In this document: positions 37,325 through 46,499 of the stretch, in pieces
Layout of the letters: each line of letters starts with the position of its first letter
Position numbering within the stretch: the stretch's first letter is position 1
Assembly: GCF_007754155.1 (NCBI RefSeq)
Contig: NZ_CP037423.1
Coordinates: forward strand, 1,922,001 to 1,986,000
DNA length: 64,000 nucleotides
Source of the DNA: Stieleria neptunia
GTDB taxonomy: Bacteria; Planctomycetota; Planctomycetia; Pirellulales; Pirellulaceae
Reading direction: 5' to 3'
The notes under the pieces: model-generated
Databases searched by the model: none
Seen by the model: the letters and a program-made list of their open reading frames with translations, nothing else
What the model was told of the DNA's origin: nothing
Position numbers and translations under genes: made by a program

Positions 37325-38167
37325 ATGCCTATCCCAACCGGACTCCTCTCCGTTCTCCTCGCACTGGGCGTGCTCTATGGACCGTTGCTCATCGCGTTAC
37401 CCGATCTGGTCTATGCCGAGCGGGCGGGCGTTTCCGCGACGGTATGGTCGCTTGTCAGGTTGCGTTTGCTCGGGTGGCCGGTTTGGCGATTGATCGGCAT
37501 CGCGCGGGAGGTTCAATCACGTGGTTACGTCTGTGATCTGTCACTCGTGCGCAGATGCTATCGGCCAAAGATCGCTGACCAGGAGTGGCTTGAGAAATGC
37601 TTGGAAGAGTTGGTCGGTTCAGGAGCGCAACCAAACCAGCGCCGTGTCAAGCGTCGGCTTCGTGATGCGGCCGGCTGTCGTCGGTTGAGAAATCAGGCAG
37701 GGGCCTTTTTTTCAATCTTACTGTTGTTGGCCGTCTTTCTGTTCGTGTTCCTGTTTTTTCGCGGCCGTAGCTTGATCGTCGATTGGGTCCTGCCTCCGCC
37801 GAACTGGCAGCAAACGGACGGTCGATTGATCGGCTCCAGCAGTGGCCGGTCAGGTATCGATTCCTATACGATCGCATACGAGGTGAGCGGCGACAGCTAC
37901 CAAGCGACTTGCTATCCGGCTGGCAATCAACTGGACTTGGGGGCCGATGGAGGCGTCTCGGTCGAATATGATTCAGCCTATCCCTGGCGAGCAAGGATCG
38001 TCGGAACAGCCGAAGTCCAACGCCTTGCCTGGGGGCTGGCCATTTTTCCGTTCGCTGCGTTGCTGGTCCTCGTTCCGATGATTTGCAAGGCGACCGCACA
38101 TCTGGTAGCGGTCTTCTTCGTCGGGGTCACGAGGGGCGACTGGGGGGCCGAAGCTGCAGCAGCGTGA
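37325..38167 (+). CDS. Membrane protein with DUF3592-like domain
   Basis: About 280 residues. An N-terminal hydrophobic segment (GLLSVLLALGVLYGPLLIAL) is followed by a charged region, a strong membrane segment (ILLLLAVFLFVFLFF), and a periplasmic beta-rich domain. That domain has WQQTDGRLIGSS, YTIAYEVSGDSYQ and VEYDSAYPWRARIVG, like DUF3592 proteins. A last membrane segment is near the C-terminus. A GTG one codon earlier is an alternative start. It stands alone just downstream of the orphan IS end, so its promoter may have been altered by past insertion. Function is unknown. Confidence 0.7.
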   Translation: MPIPTGLLSVLLALGVLYGPLLIALPDLVYAERAGVSATVWSLVRLRLLGWPVWRLIGIAREVQSRGYVCDLSLVRRCYRPKIADQEWLEKCLEELVGSGAQPNQRRVKRRLRDAAGCRRLRNQAGAFFSILLLLAVFLFVFLFFRGRSLIVDWVLPPPNWQQTDGRLIGSSSGRSGIDSYTIAYEVSGDSYQATCYPAGNQLDLGADGGVSVEYDSAYPWRARIVGTAEVQRLAWGLAIFPFAALLVLVPMICKATAHLVAVFFVGVTRGDWGAEAAAA

Positions 38168-38193
38168 AATGGGGCGTGAGAAACAAACAGGCT

Positions 38194-38303
38194 TCCCCTC
38201 GCTTCGCTCGACCCGACGCTGACTCAACCGTGTGGGGAACTGGTTATGATGTGTTGATCGCGTCGGATCGGCCGTGTCTTGACAGGCTGGAAGCCTATCC
38301 CAC
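38194..38303. repeat. Two dispersed repeats upstream of the sulfatase gene
   Basis: Bases 38194-38214 are the reverse complement of the 21-base motif inside the first Hint domain (core gtcgagcgaagcgaggg). Bases 38281-38303 are a single arm of the gacaggctggaagcc repeat family that recurs in other gaps of this window. Confidence 0.75.
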
Positions 38304-38347
38304 GTTGTTGTGCCTGATCAATTTCGCCTCCAATTGACATCTGAAGC

Positions 38348-39808
38348 ATGCCCTCAAAATTGCTCGCACTGGTTTGTTGCTTCGTCGGTTTGCCGGCCAC
38401 GGCACTTTCGTCCCCCAGCGCCGCAGCCGCCGACAAGCCGAACGTGTTGTTCATTTTCTTGGACGATTTCGGTTGGCGGGATGCCGGGTTCATGGGCAGC
38501 GACTTTTACGAGACGCCGAACCTGGATGCATTGGCCGCCCGCGGCATGGTGTTCACCGATGCCTACGCCGGCGCCGCCAATTGTGCCCCGTCGCGTGCTT
38601 GCCTGTTGTCCGGTCAATATTCACCACGCCACGAGATCTATAACGTGGGGACCTCGCGGCGGGGGAAACGAACCCACGGACGGCTGATGCACATCCCCGG
38701 CACCGACACGCTGCGAACCGACATTCGCACCTGGGCCCACTGTGTCCGTGACGCCGGCTACCGAACCGGCACGATCGGCAAATGGCATCTCAGCAACGAC
38801 CCGCTTCCCTACGGATTCGATTTCAATTTTGCGGGCACGCACAGCGGCAGTCCCCCGCGCGGTTACTACCCGCCGCATGGCAACATCCCCGAGTTGGCGG
38901 ATGCTCCCAAGGACGAGTACCTGACGAATCGTTTGACCGATGAAGCGATCCAGTTCATTGGCCAAGCATCCGACAAGCCTTGGTTTCTGTACCTGACCCA
39001 CTTCGCCGTCCATACGCCGATTCAGGGAGAGCCGGAGTTGGTGAAAAAGTACAAACAGAAAGAACCCGGCGAACTGCACGACCATCCCGTGATGGCGGCG
39101 ATGATCGAAAGTGTGGATCGAGGCGTGGGGCGGATCATCAAGACGATCGAATCGCAGGGGCAGACCGAAAACACGATCATCGTGTTCACCAGCGACAACG
39201 GCGGCTACGGTCCGGCGACTTCGATGAAACCGCTGAAAGGATACAAGGGAACGTACTACGAAGGCGGTATCCGCGAGCCGATGTTTGTCGTTTGGCCGGG
39301 TGTGACGAAGCCCGGGACGACCTGCGACACGCCGGTGATCAACGTCGACTTGTTCCCGACGTTCTGTGAGATGACCGGCGCGGCACTTCCCGATCAACCG
39401 ATCGATGGGCTCAGCCTGTGCCCCCTGCTGGCCGGTGATGCCGATCCCGCGTTCCAGACACGTTCGCTGTTCTGGCATTTCCCCGCCTATCTGCAAAGCT
39501 ACCAACGAATCGACGAGCAGCGCGATGTGCTGTTTCGTTCGCGGCCCTGCAGCATCATTCGCAACGGAAAATGGAAGCTGCACGAGTATTTCGAAGACGG
39601 CGGCTTGGAGCTGTATGATTTGGAAGCGGACCCGGGCGAGACGACCAATCTGGCCGCGTCGCACCCGCAAGACCGCGATCGATTGCACGGGCTGCTCAAG
39701 GCCTGGCGAAAATCGACCGCCGCCCCCGTGCCGACCGAGCCGAACCCCGACTTCGACGCCGCCGACGAGCAGCGGGAAATCGCCAGACGCTTGAAAAAAA
39801 AGGGATAA
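38348..39808 (+). CDS. Secreted sulfatase
   Basis: A 486-residue type I sulfatase. A signal peptide covers the first 28 or so residues (LLALVCCFVGLPATAL ending near AAAADK). Metal-binding Asp residues lie in FIFLDDFGW (positions 39-40). The formylglycine motif CAPSRACLLSG starts at Cys79, so an anaerobic-type or FGE-type maturase must act on it. GKWHL and the later TSDNGGYG segment complete the active site. Planctomycetes carry many such enzymes, generally for sulfated polysaccharides; the substrate here cannot be told from sequence. It appears monocistronic and is followed by a strong hairpin. Confidence 0.92.
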   Translation: MPSKLLALVCCFVGLPATALSSPSAAAADKPNVLFIFLDDFGWRDAGFMGSDFYETPNLDALAARGMVFTDAYAGAANCAPSRACLLSGQYSPRHEIYNVGTSRRGKRTHGRLMHIPGTDTLRTDIRTWAHCVRDAGYRTGTIGKWHLSNDPLPYGFDFNFAGTHSGSPPRGYYPPHGNIPELADAPKDEYLTNRLTDEAIQFIGQASDKPWFLYLTHFAVHTPIQGEPELVKKYKQKEPGELHDHPVMAAMIESVDRGVGRIIKTIESQGQTENTIIVFTSDNGGYGPATSMKPLKGYKGTYYEGGIREPMFVVWPGVTKPGTTCDTPVINVDLFPTFCEMTGAALPDQPIDGLSLCPLLAGDADPAFQTRSLFWHFPAYLQSYQRIDEQRDVLFRSRPCSIIRNGKWKLHEYFEDGGLELYDLEADPGETTNLAASHPQDRDRLHGLLKAWRKSTAAPVPTEPNPDFDAADEQREIARRLKKKG

Positions 39809-39828
39809 GTCTATAGCCTGATTGAACG

Positions 39829-39883
39829 TGGGAGAGGCTTCCAGCCTGTCGTCTTGCAGTTGACAGGCTGGAAGCCTCTCCCA
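39829..39883. terminator. 22-base-pair perfect hairpin after the sulfatase gene
   Basis: Arms 39829-39850 and 39862-39883 are perfectly complementary (core ggcttccagcctgtc / gacaggctggaagcc) with an 11-base loop. There is no clear T-run. It could stop transcription or protect the mRNA end, but it also belongs to a dispersed repeat family. Confidence 0.65.
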
Positions 39884-39935
39884 ATTGGGTTGCGCCCGGT
39901 GTGTTGCCGATTGAACTCAGTCTGGAATCGATGAA

Positions 39936-41873
39936 ATGGATTTGAACGCCGAGCAAACGCGCGCCGCCGAGTTCGCCGGGGATGACGTGCTGGTCCTGGC
40001 CGGTGCGGGGACGGGAAAGACCAGCACCATCGTCGCGCGTGTCGTCCATCTGACGCAATCCGGCGTCGACCCGCGACGTATCCTGCTGTTGACCTTCACA
40101 CGACGCGCCGCCCGCGAGATGCGGCATCGACTGACACAGCAAATCGGTTCCTCGGCCAAGACCGTGCCGACGGGGACGTTTCATAACTTCTGCCTGCAAT
40201 ACCTGCGGCGCTGGCCGGATCTGTTCGAGTGCGGTTCGTTGACGATCATCGACCGTGACGACCAGTTGCAACTGATGAAACTGGCCCGGGCAAACGTGGT
40301 GGGAAAGGACGCCGCGTTTCCCAAGTCGGCCGAGCTTGCTAACTACTATTCCTACGCGAGGAACACGAATCGCCCGGTCGCCGAGTACCTGGCCGAGTTC
40401 ACCGATCACGACGAAGACGGGATCAAGCGGATCAGCGCCGTCTTGCAGGACTACACCAAGCGCAAGCACGAGTGCCGGTACTTCGATTACGACGACATCC
40501 TGCACCTGTTCGCCCGGCAATTGCACCGCAGTCGGATCGTCCGTGAGAAGATGCAATCGCGTTATGACCACATCCTGGTCGATGAAATGCAGGACACCAA
40601 TCCGCTGCAATGGTTGATCTTGGACGGCATGCGTGATCCGGCAAAATTGTTTTGCGTCGGTGACGACGCGCAGAGTATTTACGCGTTCCGCGGCGCAGAC
40701 TTTCGCAACGTCCACTCCTTCACCGAGCGAGTCTCCGGGGCGCAGGTTCTGAAGCTGGAAGAAAACTATCGCAGCACCCAGGAGATTCTAGACCTGTCCA
40801 ACTGGCTGCTGGACCAGTCGGCACTGGGCTATGACAAGCACCTTCGCGCCGCCCGCGGTCCCGGCATCAAACCCGTGATGGTCGAACTGGACGGCGACTT
40901 TGAGGAAGCGGATTGGGTGGCGTCGGATTTGATGCAGCGACACGAAGAGGGTGATCCATGGCGCGACCACATGATCCTGACACGCAGTGCGTGGGCGGCC
41001 CGAAGTGTCGAAGCGGCGTTGATCGAAAACGACATCCCCTATCGATTCATCGGCGGCACGCAACTGTTGCAATCGGCCCACGTCAAAGATCTGCTCAGCC
41101 TGTTGCGCGTGATCGACAACCCCGCCGATCAATTGGCTTGGATGCGGTATCTGACGCTTTGGCCGCGAATTGGTGAAAAGACGGCGGCCACCACGATCAG
41201 CAAGTTGCTGGGGATGCCAAACATCAAGGTCATCAGCGAGTTCTTGACCGATCAATACAGAACCAACCCGCGTCTGGCCGAATCGATCGCCGAGTGTCTG
41301 ACGTGTTGGGACCGGCCCAGCGACGTGATCGGCGCCGCGACCGACAAAATGACGCCGCTGTTGGAAAAGAAGTACGACGATTGGGACCGCCGCAGCAAGG
41401 ATTTCAAACTCTTGCGTCGCCTGGCATTAAAGCATCAATCGGTCGGCGAGTTCTTAGAAACCTACACGCTGGACCCGATCACCGAGTCCGAAGCCAGCAA
41501 CGAAGACGTCGACGATTTGGTGACTCTGATCACGGTGCACAGTGCCAAGGGTACCGAAGCACCGGTGTGCTATCTGATCGGCGTCCAGCCGGGCAACTAT
41601 CCCCACGTCCGCAGCATCGGCGACGATGAAAAAGAGGAAGAGGAGCGACGGGTATTGTACGTCGCGATGACGCGTGCTCAGAACGAATTGTTTCTGACCG
41701 GAACACGACGCTCGCACGGTGCCTATGTCCCGCACCACAATCGGTTTTATCAATCCGGCGGCTCGAACACCCAGCCGTACTTTTTGAGCGACGTGCCGCC
41801 CGAGTTGGTGCAGTCGGATTTGGACATCGACACCGATCCGTTCGACGCGCCGATCACCTCGTTTCGGGGGTGA
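39936..41873 (+). CDS. UvrD/Rep-like superfamily 1 DNA helicase
   Basis: A 645-residue ATP-dependent 3'-5' helicase. Motif I GAGTGKT is at residues 23-29. Motif Ia is LLTFTRRAAREM; motif II VDEMQDTNPLQ; motif III GDDAQSIYAFRGAD; motif IV EENYRSTQEIL; motif V HSAKGTEAPVCYL; motif VI LYVAMTRAQNELFL. The protein is shorter than UvrD or PcrA (about 720) and lacks their long C-terminal tail. In motif V the residues after HSAKG are TEAPVCYL rather than the usual LEFxxVF. Its role is probably DNA repair or replication restart; it is not part of a recognisable operon. Calling it UvrD itself would go too far. Confidence 0.88.
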   Translation: MDLNAEQTRAAEFAGDDVLVLAGAGTGKTSTIVARVVHLTQSGVDPRRILLLTFTRRAAREMRHRLTQQIGSSAKTVPTGTFHNFCLQYLRRWPDLFECGSLTIIDRDDQLQLMKLARANVVGKDAAFPKSAELANYYSYARNTNRPVAEYLAEFTDHDEDGIKRISAVLQDYTKRKHECRYFDYDDILHLFARQLHRSRIVREKMQSRYDHILVDEMQDTNPLQWLILDGMRDPAKLFCVGDDAQSIYAFRGADFRNVHSFTERVSGAQVLKLEENYRSTQEILDLSNWLLDQSALGYDKHLRAARGPGIKPVMVELDGDFEEADWVASDLMQRHEEGDPWRDHMILTRSAWAARSVEAALIENDIPYRFIGGTQLLQSAHVKDLLSLLRVIDNPADQLAWMRYLTLWPRIGEKTAATTISKLLGMPNIKVISEFLTDQYRTNPRLAESIAECLTCWDRPSDVIGAATDKMTPLLEKKYDDWDRRSKDFKLLRRLALKHQSVGEFLETYTLDPITESEASNEDVDDLVTLITVHSAKGTEAPVCYLIGVQPGNYPHVRSIGDDEKEEEERRVLYVAMTRAQNELFLTGTRRSHGAYVPHHNRFYQSGGSNTQPYFLSDVPPELVQSDLDIDTDPFDAPITSFRG

Positions 41874-41880
41874 GGAAAAG

Positions 41881-41934
41881 TGGGATAGGCTTCCAGCCTG
41901 TCGGTCTGCACTGACAGGCTGGAAGCCTATCCCA
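41881..41934. terminator. 22-base-pair perfect hairpin between convergent genes
   Basis: Arms 41881-41902 and 41913-41934 are perfectly complementary, with a 10-base loop, and belong to the same gacaggctggaagcc family. The hairpin lies eight bases after the helicase stop, between the helicase and metXW genes that point toward each other. It may serve as a bidirectional terminator. Confidence 0.65.
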
Positions 41935-41949
41935 CTTGTGATTTTGCCT

Positions 41950-42113
41950 TGTTCCCGGGCTCCGCCTGGGAACACACTGTCATGGAGGCTCCCGCCTCCT
42001 AGCTGCCATCAGCGGGTGGCAGGAGCCACCGCGGCCTTGCGTTCCAAGGCGGAGCCTTGGAACGAGTTAAAGCCTATCCCACTTGCGATTGACAGGCTGG
42101 AAGCCTATCCCAC
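41950..42113. repeat. Hairpin repeats between helicase and metXW
   Basis: Two hairpins, gttcccgggctccgcctggg-aac and gttccaaggcggagccttgg-aac, bracket a short stretch; a related copy is at 52184-52262. Bases 42070-42082 and 42091-42113 are direct copies of the gacaggctggaagcc family, ending next to the metXW stop. Confidence 0.75.
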
Positions 42114-42115
42114 GG

Positions 42116-43888
42116 TTAGCCTGAAATCACCAGGATCGCGGTGTCGGCGTTCAGATTGGGATCGTTGTCGGCGTCGATGCGTTTCCCGAGGGAAGCGTCG
42201 ACGTAGATCTCTTTATCCAAGCGAAGCGACATTTGGCGACACAGGTCATGAACATCGGCGATGCTGGGGAACCGCCGATTGGGCGTGTTGTACCATTCGA
42301 AAGCGAATTCACCGGGCGCTTTGGGTGAACGCCCGCGGACAACATAGTCTTCTCTCAGTTTTCGGTAGGCAAAGTTCGGGAAACTGACGATGATCCGTCG
42401 ACCGACACGGATCATTTCCTGAAACAGCGTTTCCACGTTGGCGACCGCTTGCAAGGTCGCGCTCAGGACGACGACGTCGAATTGATTGTCGATGAACGCG
42501 GGCAAGCCATGGTTCAGGTCATAATCGATCACGTCGATGCCCCGGCGTCCGGTTTTGACAATGCTTTCCTGTTCGACTTCGACGCCGACTAATTTTTCAT
42601 GTCCCCGTTTGCGAAGCGCGGCCAACAGGTGGCCATCCCCACAGCCCAGATCGAGCACCGACGCGCCGGCAGGAATCTCGGCCAGGATCAACTCCTCGAC
42701 GTCCGAAATCGAGGTCGGCGTGGTGTCGGCGTCGCCGAGTCGGGCTTGCACCAGCGGCCCGTACTGGTCGATGTCTTCGGCGATCAGAAAGGAATCGTGG
42801 CCCCGCGGCGTGGTGATTTCGGCGTAGGTCACCGGCTTGCCCAGCGCCGCGAGCGCGTTGACGATGTCACGCGACTGGTCCGGGGTAAACAACCAATCGC
42901 TGCTGAAACTGACGACCACGAACTGGCAATCCGCATCGTTGAAGGTTTCCATCAATTGCAGCCGATTGACGCCCAGATCATACAGATCCATCGCCATCGT
43001 CAGCGTGATGTAGCTGTTGGCGTCGAAACGGGTGGTGAATTTCTGGCCCTGGTGTGCCAGGTAGGAACCGATGCTGAATCGTTGTTCGAACACGGACACG
43101 ATCTCGCGCGGGTCGTGACGATCGGAGCCGAACTTTTCCTCCATCGCTTCGGTCGACAAATAGGTCACGTGACCGAGCATGCGCGCGATGGCCAGCCCGG
43201 TATTGGGCCGTTTGGGTTTGTCGTAATACTGGCCGCCGTAAAAGTGCGGGTCGGTTTGGATGGCGTTGCGGCCGATGATGTCGAACCCCAGCGCTTGGCT
43301 GGTCAGCCGTGCGCTCGACGCGATCACAACGCACACGTCGGTCGCATCGGGATGTTTGGCGACCCAGGCCATCGCCTGGTGTCCGCCCAAGGAACCGCCG
43401 ACGATGGCGTGCCAGCGGCGGATGCCCAGGTGGTCGGCCAGCATCCGCTGGACCGAGACCATGTCGCCGATCGTGATCCGCGGAAAGTCGGCACCGAAGG
43501 GCTGGCCGGTTTCCGGGTTGAGATCGCTGGGGCCGGTCGTGCCGCGACATCCGCCCAAGACATTGGGACAGACGACGAAGAACCGATCCGTGTCGACCGG
43601 TTTGCCGGGGCCGATCAGATCGTCCCACCAGCCGGGATCGTCGTCGGGGTCATGCCGTGCGGCGTGGGAGTCTCCTGAGACGGCATGACAGACCAGCACG
43701 GCGTTGGAGGCATCGGCGTTAAGCGAGCCCCAGGTTTCGAACGCGCAGCTAACGTTGCTCAGGCATCCGCCCAGTTCCAGTTCAACGTCGCCGTCGAAGG
43801 TCACGTTCTGGACATGCTTGAGCGGTCCGACGACGCGGTCGTCGTCGGTGCTTGCGAACAGATCGGTGGTGGAATCGGGCTGGCTCAC
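42116..43888 (-). CDS. metXW: MetX-MetW fusion: homoserine O-acetyltransferase plus MetW methyltransferase-like domain
   Basis: A 590-residue fusion. Residues 1 to about 385 are a MetX-type alpha/beta hydrolase that acylates homoserine. It has the conserved [20 protein letters not shown] segment, nucleophile Ser166 in [13 protein letters not shown], Asp331 in [10 protein letters not shown], and His364 in PRGHDSF. Residues from about 395 are MetW, with the SAM-binding motif [15 protein letters not shown] (411-425) and the family's [11 protein letters not shown] and [11 protein letters not shown] motifs. MetX and MetW are usually separate neighbouring genes that work together; here they form one chain. 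The GTG start overlaps the stop of metY (GTGA). The operon makes homocysteine from homoserine by direct sulfhydrylation. Confidence 0.92.
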   Translation of the reverse strand: MSQPDSTTDLFASTDDDRVVGPLKHVQNVTFDGDVELELGGCLSNVSCAFETWGSLNADASNAVLVCHAVSGDSHAARHDPDDDPGWWDDLIGPGKPVDTDRFFVVCPNVLGGCRGTTGPSDLNPETGQPFGADFPRITIGDMVSVQRMLADHLGIRRWHAIVGGSLGGHQAMAWVAKHPDATDVCVVIASSARLTSQALGFDIIGRNAIQTDPHFYGGQYYDKPKRPNTGLAIARMLGHVTYLSTEAMEEKFGSDRHDPREIVSVFEQRFSIGSYLAHQGQKFTTRFDANSYITLTMAMDLYDLGVNRLQLMETFNDADCQFVVVSFSSDWLFTPDQSRDIVNALAALGKPVTYAEITTPRGHDSFLIAEDIDQYGPLVQARLGDADTTPTSISDVEELILAEIPAGASVLDLGCGDGHLLAALRKRGHEKLVGVEVEQESIVKTGRRGIDVIDYDLNHGLPAFIDNQFDVVVLSATLQAVANVETLFQEMIRVGRRIIVSFPNFAYRKLREDYVVRGRSPKAPGEFAFEWYNTPNRRFPSIADVHDLCRQMSLRLDKEIYVDASLGKRIDADNDPNLNADTAILVISG

Positions 43889-45189
43889 GTGGCCGCGGCG
43901 AGGGCCTGTTTCAGGTCATCGATGATGTCCTGGACATCTTCGATTCCGACCGAGACCCGAACGTATTCGGGAACGACCCCCGCCTTGGCCTGTTCTTCGG
44001 CGGTCAGTTGCTGGTGCGTCGTGCTGGCCGGATGAATCACCAACGTCTTGGCGTCGCCGATGTTTGCCAGGTGTGAACAAAGCTTGCAGGCGTTGATGAA
44101 TTTCTTTCCCGCTTCCATGCCACCCTTGATCCCGAATCCCATGATCGCACCTTGGCCATTGGGCAGGTACTGTTGTCCGCGCTCGTAATCCTTGTGCGAT
44201 TTCAGTCCCGGGTAATTGACCCACTCGACCGCATCGTGGGACTCCAGGAATTCCGCGACTTTTTGCGCGTTCTCGCAGTGACGGGGCATGCGCAGGTGCA
44301 GCGTTTCCAAGCCCTGCAGGAACAGGAACGCCGCGAAGGGACTCATCGCCGCCCCGGTGTCGCGCAACCAGTGCGTGCGGGCATGCAGCAGGTAGGCGAT
44401 GTTGCCCATCGGACGCAGATGCTCTTCGAAGACCGCACCGTGATAGGACGGAGAGGGCGCACAGAACTCCGGCCATTTCTCCGGCTGGTCGGCCCATTTG
44501 AAGTTGCCGCTGTCGACGATCGCGCCGCCGATGTGGGTGCCGTGGCCGCCGATGAATTTGGTCGTGCTGTAGATCACGATGTCGACGCCGTGCTCGATCG
44601 GTTTGAGCAGCATCGGCGTCATCACGGTGTTGTCACACAGCAGGGGGATCGCGCCGTGGGGCGCACTGTGCGCCGCGTCGGCGATCGCTTTGAAATCCGG
44701 CACGTCGTTCTTGGGGTTCCCGATCGATTCCATGTAGACCAGACGGGTGTTCTCGTCGATCAGGCCATGAATCTGTTCGGGATGATCGGGGTCAAAGAAA
44801 CGGACTTCGATCCCCAGGCTCTTGAATGTTTGCGTGAACAGGGTCCAGGTGCCACCGTACAGTGAGGTGCTGCTGACGATGTTTTGACCGCTGTGGGCGA
44901 TCGTCAAAATCGCGGCCGTGATCGCGGATTGTCCGGAGGCGAAGCACAACCCGGTGACGCCGCCGTCGAGCGCCGCCAGTCGTTTCTCCAGCACATCCAC
45001 GGTGGGGTTCATCAGCCGGCTGTAGATGTTGCCGAACTCGGTCAGCCCGAACAGCGCGGCGGCGTGGTCGGTGTCGTTGAACGTGTAGCTGGTGGTCGCA
45101 TAGATCGGCACCGCGCGGGCGTTGGTGGTCGGGTCGGGTTCCTGGCCGGCGTGCAACGCCAGAGTTCCGGGGCGATAATTCTCGCTCAT
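43885..45189 (-). CDS. metY: O-acetylhomoserine sulfhydrylase (aminocarboxypropyltransferase)
   Basis: A 434-residue PLP enzyme of the Cys/Met metabolism family. The PLP lysine lies in [17 protein letters not shown], and the substrate-binding region has [14 protein letters not shown] and [12 protein letters not shown]. It converts O-acetylhomoserine and sulfide to homocysteine. The length and the long insert typical of MetY, compared with MetB/MetC (about 390), support this choice. It is the first gene of a two-gene operon and overlaps metXW by four bases. The ATG at 45189 is preferred over a TTG directly before it. Confidence 0.92.
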   Translation of the reverse strand: MSENYRPGTLALHAGQEPDPTTNARAVPIYATTSYTFNDTDHAAALFGLTEFGNIYSRLMNPTVDVLEKRLAALDGGVTGLCFASGQSAITAAILTIAHSGQNIVSSTSLYGGTWTLFTQTFKSLGIEVRFFDPDHPEQIHGLIDENTRLVYMESIGNPKNDVPDFKAIADAAHSAPHGAIPLLCDNTVMTPMLLKPIEHGVDIVIYSTTKFIGGHGTHIGGAIVDSGNFKWADQPEKWPEFCAPSPSYHGAVFEEHLRPMGNIAYLLHARTHWLRDTGAAMSPFAAFLFLQGLETLHLRMPRHCENAQKVAEFLESHDAVEWVNYPGLKSHKDYERGQQYLPNGQGAIMGFGIKGGMEAGKKFINACKLCSHLANIGDAKTLVIHPASTTHQQLTAEEQAKAGVVPEYVRVSVGIEDVQDIIDDLKQALAAAT

Positions 45190-45309
45190 CAATTCGATTC
45201 CTGGGGACGGGATTTTGTCGAGAGGGGCGAACAGTTTAGGCCAAACCGACTAGACTGACCACGGTGCGGGTGATCGGTGTGAGTGGCGGGGGAGTGGGCG
45301 TGGATTGAC

Positions 45310-45360
45310 GAGCCTGGAAGCCTCTCCCACTTGTGAATGACAGGCTGGAAGCCTGGCCCA
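45310..45360. repeat. Two direct copies of the gacaggctggaagcc repeat
   Basis: Copies at 45310-45330 and 45339-45360 are in the same orientation. The second ends at the htrA stop. The gap between htrA and metY (45190-45363) must hold the metY promoter; no convincing -35/-10 pair could be named. Confidence 0.7.
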
Positions 45361-45363
45361 CTG

Positions 45364-46494
45364 TTATTGCAGCGTGACCTCGACGGACTCGGCTTGGCCG
45401 TCGCGCAGGAACTGGACCGTGACGGTCTCGCCGACGTTGTAGCGTTCGAGCGCTTCGAGCATGTCATTCATGTCGCGAACGGTTGCACCACCGATCTGTT
45501 GAATGATGTCGCCGGGCCGAACCAGACTGGATTGACCGATCACGGTCTCGCGCAGGCCCGCGCGATCGGCCGGGCCGCCGGGAACGATGTGCAAGATCAA
45601 CACGCCCTCGACGCCCAGTCGTGTCGTGACGACTTCGCTGAGTTCACGGTTGACGCGGATCCCCAATTGCGGCGGCTCGTAACGGCCGTTGGCGATGATC
45701 TGTGGGACGACTCGGTTGACCGTGTCGACGGGGATGGAAAACCCGACGCCGGCCGAGGTGCCCGAGGGGCTGTAGATCGCCGTGTTCACGCCGATCAACC
45801 TGCCGGCACTGTCCAGCAGCGGACCACCGGAGTTGCCGGGGTTGATCGCGGCATCGATTTGAATGACCTCTTCAATCGAACGTCCGGTCGGACTATCGAT
45901 CGAGCGGCTTTTGGCGGAGACGACGCCGGTGGTGAGGGTTTGATTGAGTCCGAAGGGATTGCCGATCGCGAACACCGCTTGGCCGACCAGCAAATCGTCG
46001 CTGGTTCCGATCGCCACCGGCCGCAACTTGGCGGCCGGCGCCTTGATCTTCAGCACCGCCAGATCGTGGTCGGCCGATCCACCGACCAGCGTCGCTTCGT
46101 AGGACGATTGATCCCACAGCACGACCTTGGCCGAAGACGCTTCTTGCAGGACGTGGAAGTTGGTCACGATGTGGCCATATTCGTCCCACATGAAACCGCT
46201 GCCCGAACCCGCATCGACTTCGATGGCCCGTCGCGAAAACGGGCTGGCGACGCGTGATCGGGTCGTCAGGTAGACCACCGACGGGCTGACAGTGCGAAAC
46301 AGTTCGACCGTCGATTGTTCGAAGGCCGCCAAGTCACCGCGCGGTGTGATCGCGCGGGGGATTCCGCTGGCGGCCATGCCGATCCCCAGCCAAACGCGGA
46401 CGGTCGGCCAGACAAAGACCACGGTGACCAGCGTCAGCAACAGCCAGGTCAGGCGAAGCTGACGCCGCAGATCGATCGCGTCTTCGGATTGCAT
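45364..46494 (-). CDS. HtrA/DegP-like serine protease with PDZ domain
   Basis: A 376-residue protein. One N-terminal membrane anchor (residues 15-40, LTWLLLTLVTVVFVW) is followed by a trypsin-like domain. The triad is His114 in NFHVL, Asp144 in DHDLAVLKI and Ser222 in NPGNSGGPL. A single PDZ domain follows, with LGIRVN, GGPADRAGL and LVRPGDIIQQIGG. The layout is that of DegS-like anchored proteases, acting on the periplasmic side. The ATG at 46494 lies five bases after the upstream oxidoreductase stop, so the two genes are probably cotranscribed. A longer start at 46596 would overlap that gene and adds no conserved sequence. Confidence 0.92.
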   Translation of the reverse strand: MQSEDAIDLRRQLRLTWLLLTLVTVVFVWPTVRVWLGIGMAASGIPRAITPRGDLAAFEQSTVELFRTVSPSVVYLTTRSRVASPFSRRAIEVDAGSGSGFMWDEYGHIVTNFHVLQEASSAKVVLWDQSSYEATLVGGSADHDLAVLKIKAPAAKLRPVAIGTSDDLLVGQAVFAIGNPFGLNQTLTTGVVSAKSRSIDSPTGRSIEEVIQIDAAINPGNSGGPLLDSAGRLIGVNTAIYSPSGTSAGVGFSIPVDTVNRVVPQIIANGRYEPPQLGIRVNRELSEVVTTRLGVEGVLILHIVPGGPADRAGLRETVIGQSSLVRPGDIIQQIGGATVRDMNDMLEALERYNVGETVTVQFLRDGQAESVEVTLQ

Positions 46495-46499
46495 CGGCT

